Below are positions 35,572 through 41,800 of a stretch of 41,800 nt of DNA, piece by piece. The DNA is from Aquificaceae bacterium (GTDB lineage Bacteria > Aquificota > Aquificia > Aquificales > Aquificaceae): the NCBI GenBank assembly GCA_015490155.1, contig WFYI01000091.1:1-41800 (forward strand). The letters are read 5' to 3'. The notes beneath the pieces were generated by a model, which saw only the letters and a program-made list of their open reading frames with translations, had not been told where the DNA came from and did not search any database. Each line of letters opens with the position of its first letter. The stretch's first letter is position 1. The translations under genes and the position numbers were made by a program.

Positions 35572-35955
35572 CTATAACTTATCTAATACTTCCAGCACCT
35601 TATCCAAACTTATGGGGCGTCTTATCAACCCGTCCCCGTGCATAGTTTTAATTAGCTCATCTACAGCTATATCAACAGAATCCACGTTAAAGGTAAAACC
35701 GTAAACCTTACCCCCCTCACTCAAAAGTTTCTCTAACCTTAACTTTAATAACTCACTTTCTCTATGTGAACAACAGTCCAAATCGATAAATATTATCGAG
35801 TAACCGTCTCCCGGCTCGTAATTAACCCTCTCAAGTTCCTTATATGAAAGGCTATCCACACTATAATTATCGGAGCTTAGAACTATAAATTTAATAGCTT
35901 CTATGAAAAACTTTGAATCGCTCACCACAAGTAGCTTCCTTGTACGTTCACTCAT
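35572..35955 (-). CDS. Degenerate receiver-domain protein heading the chemosensory operon
   Basis: 127 residues with the receiver fold outline: KLLVVSDSKFF (only one acidic pocket residue, Asp13), SIIFIDLDCCSHRES (Asp58 or Asp60 at the phosphorylation position, then two Cys) and LIRRPISLDKVLEVL, where the conserved Lys before Pro is Arg. Loss of the Lys and half of the acidic pair suggests it is not phosphorylated normally, a pseudo-receiver. Its ATG lacks a clear ribosome binding site. It is the first gene of the operon, 46 nt before the double-hairpin receptor. Confidence 0.7.
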   Translation of the reverse strand: MSERTRKLLVVSDSKFFIEAIKFIVLSSDNYSVDSLSYKELERVNYEPGDGYSIIFIDLDCCSHRESELLKLRLEKLLSEGGKVYGFTFNVDSVDIAVDELIKTMHGDGLIRRPISLDKVLEVLDKL

Positions 35956-36340
35956 GGCTTTTTTGAATTTGAATTTAAATATAAAAAAATAAGCTTAATA
36001 TCTATAAGTCAAGTCCTATTATTCTTTTATTATTGTTTTTTTTTTGAAAAACTGGCAAGCATATATGTTATTACAGTTGACTGTTCTTATATTTACGGCA
36101 AATTACTTGTCATAACACAACAAAATGTATTTATACTACGGATCAAAGCCTACATCCTAAATTTATGGTACAGTACACATCATATATATCCTAAGTTTTT
36201 ATCAAAGCCTATGTATGATTTATAAAATCATGTAAAAATCACGCGTTATTATCTGTAAAAAGCTTTATTAGCAAGCAAACAAGTGGTTTAAAAGGGTCTA
36301 TTAGAACGAACGGAAAGTTTTTTACCAAAAGGTGGTAAAT
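35956..36340. other. 385-bp AT-rich intergenic region with repeats
   Basis: No credible gene is seen. The stretch is clearly more AT-rich than its surroundings. It holds an 11-bp direct repeat ATCAAAGCCTA (36142-36152 and 36201-36211) with ATCCTAA copies between, a 7-bp inverted repeat ATGATTT-ATA-AAATCAT (36215-36231), and a run of ten T (36036 region). It must carry the promoter of the chemosensory operon; a TTGACT on the minus strand at 36006-36011 has only a weak -10 downstream (TATTTT, 15-nt spacing). Regulator binding or a small RNA is possible. Confidence 0.6.
36321..36339 (-). terminator. Hairpin just after ubiB
   Basis: TTTACCA and TGGTAAA form a 7-bp stem with a 5-base loop immediately after the ubiB stop codon. 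On the minus-strand transcript it is followed by A residues, not U, so it is an imperfect terminator or an mRNA 3'-end stabiliser. Confidence 0.4.
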
Positions 36341-37990
36341 CTAAAACCCTTCCCTATAAAGCCTAAGTACAAGCAAGCCTATTAGGAACAGAGCTACAGC
36401 TCCGACGCCTGTAAAAAGAAGTTCCTTGTTGGGGATTGCTACGGTGTGATTGCTTATGAGTGATACGCCCAGTATGACAAAACCCAAAGCTATTATGCTC
36501 AATGAAAGTCTGTTTATATCCTTTTTTAAGGAGTTTATTATGTTGGTCTCTCCCTTATAGTTTATAGAAAGCTCGAGGGAGCCTTTTTCTATTTTATTTA
36601 GAATACCTTTAGTTTTGTCCGCGGATTGTATCAACATTTTCGCATATAAAAGCGTTCCTCTCTTTGCCTGTTTTGACAAAAACTTGGGTGATAAAAATAT
36701 CCTAAAACTCCTTTTTATATAAGGCTCTGCTACGTTTATAAACCTGAACTTTGGGTTTATCTCGGCAAGTAGTCCCTCAACCATACCTACAGTCTTTAAA
36801 AGCAGGAAAAGGTTAGGAGGGAAACGCATACCGTATCTGTTAGCAAGCCTAAAAAGGTCGTTAATCATCTTAGAAAGGCTTATTTTCTCAAGAGGTTGAT
36901 TAAGGTAATAACTAAAAAGTGTAGACAACTCCTTCCGTAGTAAGGTCTCGTTCCTTGTGTTCACTTCAACTCCCAAATCTAATAGGGCATCAAGAACCAT
37001 AGACATGTCCTCTTTGAGGATTCCGTAAAGAAGTTGCATAAAGTTCACACGCTCTATGTCTTCTAAAATCCCCACCATTCCAAAGTCTACAAGCCCTATC
37101 CTGCCTCCTTCAAGAAGGAATATGTTTCCCGGGTGAGGGTCTCCGTGGAAAAAGCCGTGTTTGAAAAACATGTCCATGTACATATCGGAAGCTGTGTTTG
37201 TTATAGATTCACTATCCATATCATCGGAGAGGTTTACATCTGAGAGCTTTACGCCGTTAAGCCTCTCCATAACCAAGACTCTCGGAGTTGTATACTCCCA
37301 AAAGACCTTCGGTATGTAAACCTTGTCGTTATCCGAAAAATTCTTCCTAAAGGTTTCGGCATTCCTCGCCTCTCTTATGTAATCCAGTTCGTTCTCTATG
37401 AGATATGAGAATTCTTCAAACATGGAGGTTAGGTCTATATCTGCACTCACACGCTTTTCCACCATTTTAACTAAGTCCTTTAAAACTACGAGGTCTTCTT
37501 TTATGGTCTTTTCCACCTCCGGTTTCTGAACTTTCACTATCACCTCTTCTCCGCTTTTAAGCTTCGCCGTATAAACCTGCCCTATAGAAGCAGAGGCTAA
37601 AGGCTCTGGGCTAAATTCCGCAAAGACCTCCTCGGGAGGTTTTCCCAGCTCGGTTTCTATAACTTTTTTAATCTCTTCCGTGGGAGCGGGAGGTATCCTG
37701 TCCTGAAGTTTCTTAAGCTCCTTTATGTATTCCTCCGATAGCAAGTCTTGCCTCGTGCTTAGTATCTGTCCGAGCTTTATAAAGGTGGGACCCAACTCCT
37801 CAAAAGCCATTCTAAGGTGTTCCCCCGCCGAGTAAGGAATTTCCCTTCTGGGATGTCCCATTATTCCCCAGTGAAAGGGGACGAGCTTACCAAGTCCAAA
37901 ATGCTCGACTAACAATCCGAAGCCGTGCTTAGTTAAAACCTTGGCTATCTGCGACTTTCTCTTTATGTGTCTCCTGCCCGGAATTATCAT
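36341..37990 (-). CDS. ubiB: UbiB/ABC1-family atypical protein kinase
   Basis: 549 residues of the AarF/ABC1/UbiB family, which helps quinone synthesis and lipid handling at the membrane. The family motifs are present: TFIKLGQILSTRQDLL (KxGQ), PLASASIGQVYTA (Ala-rich loop), VKVQKP (ATP Lys), ERLNGVKL, FFHGDPHPGN and LVDFGMVG. Two C-terminal helices (about 505-545) anchor it to the membrane. It may act in making the quinone that complex I of this genome reduces; that link is inference. Divergent from clpC. Confidence 0.93.
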   Translation of the reverse strand: MIIPGRRHIKRKSQIAKVLTKHGFGLLVEHFGLGKLVPFHWGIMGHPRREIPYSAGEHLRMAFEELGPTFIKLGQILSTRQDLLSEEYIKELKKLQDRIPPAPTEEIKKVIETELGKPPEEVFAEFSPEPLASASIGQVYTAKLKSGEEVIVKVQKPEVEKTIKEDLVVLKDLVKMVEKRVSADIDLTSMFEEFSYLIENELDYIREARNAETFRKNFSDNDKVYIPKVFWEYTTPRVLVMERLNGVKLSDVNLSDDMDSESITNTASDMYMDMFFKHGFFHGDPHPGNIFLLEGGRIGLVDFGMVGILEDIERVNFMQLLYGILKEDMSMVLDALLDLGVEVNTRNETLLRKELSTLFSYYLNQPLEKISLSKMINDLFRLANRYGMRFPPNLFLLLKTVGMVEGLLAEINPKFRFINVAEPYIKRSFRIFLSPKFLSKQAKRGTLLYAKMLIQSADKTKGILNKIEKGSLELSINYKGETNIINSLKKDINRLSLSIIALGFVILGVSLISNHTVAIPNKELLFTGVGAVALFLIGLLVLRLYREGF

Positions 37991-38066
37991 ACTTGCCCCG
38001 TAGAGAAGTATTTTAAGTTAAAATCTCCTTTACCCAGCTTTATCAAACTTGACATTAAACATGGTA

Positions 38067-38103
38067 TTGTCATCGGACAAGAGTATTGTTATCTTTAATA
38101 CTC
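38067..38103 (+). promoter_or_regulatory. Predicted clpC promoter with operator-like inverted repeat
   Basis: TTGTCA (38067-38072) and TATCTT (38090-38095) are 17 nt apart. The -10 box lies exactly inside the 9-nt spacer of a perfect inverted repeat GAGTATT-N9-AATACTC (38081-38087 and 38097-38103). A second small repeat, TTGTC-N4-GACAA (38067-38071, 38076-38080), covers the -35. The layout suggests repression by a dimeric regulator. It is neither CIRCE nor the CtsR box. GAGGT follows before the clpC ATG. Confidence 0.55.
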
Positions 38104-38118
38104 AAGTGAGGTAAAGGT

Positions 38119-40560
38119 ATGTTTGAAAAATTTACGGAAAGAGCAAGACAGGTTATACTGCAGGCAAGAGAAGAAGCCTTAGAGATGGGTCATAGTTACC
38201 TCGGTAGTGAACATATATTGCTTGCGCTTATAAAGGACGAGGACATACCTACGCTGGTTATGTCCAGGTTCGGTCTCTCGGCGGATAAGGTTAAAAAGGC
38301 GATAATGGGACAGGTAACCAGAGGCTCCCATTCTGGGGAGATACTCTTTGCCCCGGACGCCAAGAGGGTTATAGAGTTTGCCGTTGAAGAGGCAAGGATA
38401 CTTCACCACCAGTTCGTCGGTCCCGAACACCTGCTCATAGGCGTGGTGAGGGAAAAGACGGGACTGGGCGGAAGGATACTCAGGGGCTTTGGCTTGGACG
38501 AGTACTCTGTGCGCAGGGAGGTTCTTCAGATTCTCGGAGAGCTTCCGCCCCAAGAAAGCACAAAGTACGCTCCCACTCCCAACCTCGATAGGTTCTCAAG
38601 AGACCTAACCCAGATGGCAAGGGAAGGCAAGCTTGACCCTGTGATAGGCAGGGAAAGGGAGATAGAGAGGGTGGTTCAGATACTCGTAAGAAGGAGAAAG
38701 AACAATCCAGTCCTCTTGGGAGACCCCGGCGTAGGTAAAACGGCGATAGTTGAAGGTCTCGCCCAGAGGATAGCGAGCAAGGAGGTCCCCGAACCCCTTA
38801 TAAACAAGAGGGTGGTAGCCCTTGACCTTGCGGCTCTGGTAGCGGGAACCAAATACAGAGGGCAGTTTGAGGAGAGGCTCAAGAACATACTCAAAGAGCT
38901 GGAGAAGGCGCCCAACGTGATACTCTTCATAGACGAGATACACACCCTCGTGGGCGCCGGCTCTGCGGAAGGCTCAATAGACGCCTCTAACATGCTCAAG
39001 CCCGCCCTCGCAAGGGGAGAGATTCAGGTTATAGGCGCAACTACCTTGGACGAATACAGGAAGTATATAGAGAAGGATGGGGCGTTAGAGAGGAGGTTCC
39101 AGCCGGTAATAGTTGACCCGCCTTCGGAAGAGGATACCATTCAGATACTTTACGGACTCAAGAAGAAGTTTGAGGAATTCCACGGTGTTGATTACACTCC
39201 GGACGCGGTGGAGAAGGCAGTGGCTCTATCCGTCAGGTACATCACCGACAGAAACCTGCCCGATAAGGCAATAGACGTTATAGACGAAGCGGGAGCTTTG
39301 GTGAAGCTCAAGTCCATGAACCTGCCTCCAGAACTCAAAGAGCTGGAAGAGAGGATAAAGGAACTTGAGGTAGAGAAGGAAGAGGCGGCAAACGAACAAG
39401 ACTACGAAAGGGCGGCGAACATAAGGGATGAGGAGCTTAGGCTCAGGGCGAAGTTTGAGAACCTAAAAGCCCAGTGGAAGCAAGAGATGTCCCAGAACAA
39501 GCCAAAGGTGGTATCGGAGGACGTGGCAGAGGTGGTCGCCAGATGGACGGGCGTTCCCGTAAAGAGGGTTCACGAAAGCGATGTGGAGAAGCTCTTGCAC
39601 ATAGAGGACGAGTTGAAGAAGAGAGTGATAGGTCAGGACGAAGCGATAACCGCGGTAGCAAAGGCTATAAGGCGTTCAAGGGTAGGACTCAAAGGCAAGC
39701 ACAGACCCATAGGGGTGTTTATGTTCCTGGGTCCCACGGGCGTGGGTAAAACTGAGACCGCCAAGGCGATAGCGGAGTATCTCTTCGGAACCGAGGAGGC
39801 TCTGATTAGGTTTGATATGTCCGAGTACATGGAGAAGCACACCGTATCAAGGCTCATAGGCGCACCTCCCGGATACGTGGGATACGAGGAGGGCGGACAG
39901 CTGACGGAGAAGGTAAGAAGGCGTCCTTACTCTGTTCTACTCTTTGACGAGATAGAGAAGGCTCACCCTGACGTGTTCAACATATTCCTGCAGATATTTG
40001 ACGACGGAAGGCTCACCGATTCCATAGGCAGAACCATAGACTTCTCCAACACCATAATCATAATGACCTCTAACCTCGGAGCTAAGATGATAGTCCAGGG
40101 CGGAACGATGGGCTTTGAGAAGAAGTTTGGAATGATAGACTTTGAGCAGATGAAGAAGAACGTAATGGACCAGGTAAAGAGGGCGTTTAACCCAGAGTTC
40201 CTCAACAGGCTTGACGAGGTAATAGTTTACAGACCCCTTGAGAAGAAGGACATAGAGCAGATACTCCAGTTGCAGATAAAGGAGATAAACGAGAAGCTCC
40301 AAGAGTGGGAGGTTCAAGTAAAGCTCCACAAGAGCTTCGTGAATTGGATAATAGACAAGGAGTACAGACCCGAGTACGGAGCGAGGAGCCTCAAAAGGGC
40401 GCTTCAGAAGTACGTGGAAGACCTCTTAGCGGAAGAACTCCTAAAGGGTAGTCTTAAGGAGGTTGCAGAGGTAGAGCTTAGGGTTAAAGAAGATAAACCC
40501 TACATAAAACCGTTAAAAAAGAAAGAAAAGATAGAGGCTCTTTTAGAGGAACCCACTTAA
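38119..40560 (+). CDS. clpC: AAA+ protease ATPase ClpC
   Basis: 813 residues. It unfolds proteins for the ClpP protease. Order: Clp N domain with two repeats (1-150), first AAA+ module ([35 protein letters not shown]), a middle segment with a UVR-like helix ([20 protein letters not shown]) that marks ClpC rather than ClpA or ClpB, and the second AAA+ module ([40 protein letters not shown]). A MGF tripeptide about where ClpC carries its ClpP-binding loop is present (GGTMGFEKK). No ctsR or mcsAB genes are adjacent. It ends next to bamA. Confidence 0.96.
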   Translation: MFEKFTERARQVILQAREEALEMGHSYLGSEHILLALIKDEDIPTLVMSRFGLSADKVKKAIMGQVTRGSHSGEILFAPDAKRVIEFAVEEARILHHQFVGPEHLLIGVVREKTGLGGRILRGFGLDEYSVRREVLQILGELPPQESTKYAPTPNLDRFSRDLTQMAREGKLDPVIGREREIERVVQILVRRRKNNPVLLGDPGVGKTAIVEGLAQRIASKEVPEPLINKRVVALDLAALVAGTKYRGQFEERLKNILKELEKAPNVILFIDEIHTLVGAGSAEGSIDASNMLKPALARGEIQVIGATTLDEYRKYIEKDGALERRFQPVIVDPPSEEDTIQILYGLKKKFEEFHGVDYTPDAVEKAVALSVRYITDRNLPDKAIDVIDEAGALVKLKSMNLPPELKELEERIKELEVEKEEAANEQDYERAANIRDEELRLRAKFENLKAQWKQEMSQNKPKVVSEDVAEVVARWTGVPVKRVHESDVEKLLHIEDELKKRVIGQDEAITAVAKAIRRSRVGLKGKHRPIGVFMFLGPTGVGKTETAKAIAEYLFGTEEALIRFDMSEYMEKHTVSRLIGAPPGYVGYEEGGQLTEKVRRRPYSVLLFDEIEKAHPDVFNIFLQIFDDGRLTDSIGRTIDFSNTIIIMTSNLGAKMIVQGGTMGFEKKFGMIDFEQMKKNVMDQVKRAFNPEFLNRLDEVIVYRPLEKKDIEQILQLQIKEINEKLQEWEVQVKLHKSFVNWIIDKEYRPEYGARSLKRALQKYVEDLLAEELLKGSLKEVAEVELRVKEDKPYIKPLKKKEKIEALLEEPT

Positions 40561-40565
40561 GCTTC

Positions 40566-40574
40566 TGGTATAAT
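40566..40574 (+). promoter_or_regulatory. Predicted extended -10 promoter of bamA
   Basis: TGGTATAAT gives a perfect TATAAT at 40569-40574 with a TGn extension, 8 nt before the bamA GTG. The expected transcription start, about 7 nt downstream, falls next to the initiation codon. Confidence 0.55.
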
Positions 40575-40577
40575 ACT

Positions 40578-40603
40578 CCCCTGTGAAAAAGACGGCACAG
40601 GGG
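40578..40603 (+). terminator. Hairpin after clpC that contains the bamA start codon
   Basis: CCCCTGTG (40578-40585) pairs with CACAGGGG (40596-40603) across a 10-nt loop, followed by a T-rich stretch (GTTCTTCTTTCTC). It could terminate clpC transcripts. The GTG start of bamA is the last three bases of the left arm, so the same fold would also hide the start in a readthrough transcript. Confidence 0.5.
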
Positions 40604-41800
40604 GTTCTTCTTTCTCTATTAATTCTAATAGGCGTTTCTTTTTCCCAAATTGTTTCCGAGATAAGGATAGAGGGCAATAAGTACCTTACCGAGGAGCTTA
40701 TAAAATCCCTATTGGTATCAAAGGAAGGCTCAAGGTTCTCCGTTGAGAGGGTAAGGGAAGACATAAGAAGGCTCTTCTCCACGGGATTTTTTAAGAACGT
40801 GGAGGTTTACAAAGAAGGAGAAGAAGATGTAAAGCTAATCTACAAAGTGGAAGACCTGCCGGTAATATACAGCATAGAGTTTCAGGGGAACAAAGAGATA
40901 GACAGCGACGACCTTTCCCAAAAGCTGGGCATAGAGACCAAGGTTGGAGAGTTAGACCCGGAGGAGCTTTTGAAGGATTACACATCAAGCCCAGCGGTAG
41001 AGGAAAAGCTTCAGATACAGAGAAGGTTAAAGCTCGGAAGGGTTCTATCCCACAAGGAAATAAAGGATATAGAAAAGAGAATAAAGGATATATATCTCGA
41101 AGAGGGCTATCCCGAGGTTCAGGTAAGCTATCGCATAATACCAAAAAAGGGAGCCTCTAAACTCCTCTTCATAATAAAAGAAGGTGAGGAAAGATATGTG
41201 GGGGATATTGAATTCATAGGTAACAAAACCTTTAAGTCCAGAAAGCTCAAAAAGCTCTTAAAAACCGAAGATAGGAACATATTCCTTTTTAGGTGGAAGC
41301 CCACCTTCAGTGAGGAGGTTCTTAAGGAAGATATAGAAACCTTAAAAGAGTTCTACAAAGACGAAGGCTTTTTGGAGGTAAATATATCTTACAAGGTTGA
41401 GGCTAAAAACGGGAGAAGGGACATAAAGATTTTTATCGAGGAAGGCAGTAGGTACAAACTCGGTAAGTTTGAGATTGAAGGCAACACGCTTTTTGCTTAC
41501 AGCGAGCTTGTTGGTGACCTCCTCAGGAAGAACAAGGGAGGTTTTTACAAAAAAAGTTTAATAGAGGGTATAAAAGGCAATGTAAAAGCAAGGTATTCCG
41601 AGATAGGCTTCGTCACCGCGCAAGTTCAAGAGGAAAAGCATGTAAATGTAAAGGATAAGAAAGTAGATATAAAACTAAAAATTAAAGAAGGTAAACCGGT
41701 TTACGTTGACAAGATAGAGATAAGGGGTAACTACGAAACGCGCGATTACGTTCTTAGGAGAGAGATGAGGGCTCACGAAGGGAGCTTAGCTTCTAAAAAG
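40583..41800 (+). CDS. bamA: Outer membrane assembly factor BamA, N-terminal POTRA region (partial)
   Basis: 406 codons up to the window end, frame open throughout. GTG start, then a signal peptide (QGVLLSLLILIGVSF) and about five POTRA repeats, each beginning with an ISxIxIEGN-like strand: VSEIRIEGNKYL, IYSIEFQGNKEI, VGDIEFIGNKTF, LGKFEIEGNTLF and VDKIEIRGNYET. POTRA domains guide outer membrane proteins to the barrel, which lies beyond the window. The presence shows a diderm cell with an outer membrane, in line with hldA. A TamA homologue is less likely because five POTRA repeats fit BamA. No ribosome binding site precedes the GTG. Confidence 0.92.
   Translation, partial: MKKTAQGVLLSLLILIGVSFSQIVSEIRIEGNKYLTEELIKSLLVSKEGSRFSVERVREDIRRLFSTGFFKNVEVYKEGEEDVKLIYKVEDLPVIYSIEFQGNKEIDSDDLSQKLGIETKVGELDPEELLKDYTSSPAVEEKLQIQRRLKLGRVLSHKEIKDIEKRIKDIYLEEGYPEVQVSYRIIPKKGASKLLFIIKEGEERYVGDIEFIGNKTFKSRKLKKLLKTEDRNIFLFRWKPTFSEEVLKEDIETLKEFYKDEGFLEVNISYKVEAKNGRRDIKIFIEEGSRYKLGKFEIEGNTLFAYSELVGDLLRKNKGGFYKKSLIEGIKGNVKARYSEIGFVTAQVQEEKHVNVKDKKVDIKLKIKEGKPVYVDKIEIRGNYETRDYVLRREMRAHEGSLASKK

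Noticed and set aside
36026-36046. T10 run as an intrinsic terminator on the plus strand
   Set aside because: No stem precedes the run and no plus-strand gene ends there.
36215-36231. 7-bp inverted repeat as a terminator of a hidden small gene
   Set aside because: Arms are AT-only except one GC pair each and no T-run follows; kept only as a repeat in the intergenic entry.
38081-38103. CIRCE element before clpC
   Set aside because: The spacing (N9) matches but the arms are GAGTATT/AATACTC, not TTAGCACTC/GAGTGCTAA, so it is reported as an unknown operator.
1-41800. CRISPR array, insertion sequence, prophage or integron
   Set aside because: No regularly spaced repeats, transposase, integrase or phage gene was seen anywhere in the window.

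Overview
The window is a bacterial chromosome segment, almost fully coding, with many 4-nt ATGA or GTGA overlaps and AT-rich intergenic gaps. Several gene choices point to a thermophilic Aquificales-like bacterium: an archaeal-type S-adenosylmethionine synthetase, an inositol-1-phosphate synthase (DIP-type solute or inositol lipid route), a two-CxxC thermophile protein disulfide oxidoreductase, a fused nuoCD, and an atpA that stands alone away from any other ATP synthase gene. The organism call is inference from gene content; no 16S gene is present.

Layout. 1-5794 (minus): complex I operon nuoA-nuoB-nuoCD-[Uma2-family nuclease-like gene]-nuoH-I-J-K-L; nuoL is cut by the window edge and nuoE, F and G are absent. 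5849-9499 (minus): mat, ffh, ino1. 9696-15447 (plus): pdo, a TPR protein, a DUF3108 exported protein, a PepSY-like exported protein, tRNA-Leu(CAA), coaBC, glyA and a degenerate EAL-HDOD protein, all nearly touching. 15437-18617 (minus): rhodanese, panD, DUF72, atpA. 18726-21392 (plus): the conserved yceD-rpmF-plsX-fabH run. 21373-23445 (minus): a DUF255 thioredoxin-fold protein. 23562-24134 (plus): rpsP-khpA, closed by a hairpin terminator shared with the converging hldA-yraN pair (24160-25429, minus).

25454-35955 (minus) is the most distinctive region: a ten-gene chemosensory operon. In transcription order it encodes a degenerate receiver, a soluble receptor with two complete MCP hairpins, a triple-CheW protein, a short soluble MCP with a cysteine cluster, CheY, CheA with an extra N-terminal domain, CheB, a HEAT-repeat protein, CheR and a second CheY. 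It has no flagellar gene, no CheZ, CheC, CheX or CheD, and no membrane-spanning receptor, so it looks like an intracellular-sensing array with an unassigned output. It is preceded by a 385-bp AT-rich gene-free stretch with repeats. 36341-37990 (minus) is a UbiB-family atypical kinase, divergent from clpC (38119-40560, plus), whose predicted -10 box lies in the centre of a perfect inverted repeat. The window ends in bamA, whose GTG start is probably leaderless.

All calls were made by reading the sequence; no homology search was run. Function names rest on motif recognition and gene order.
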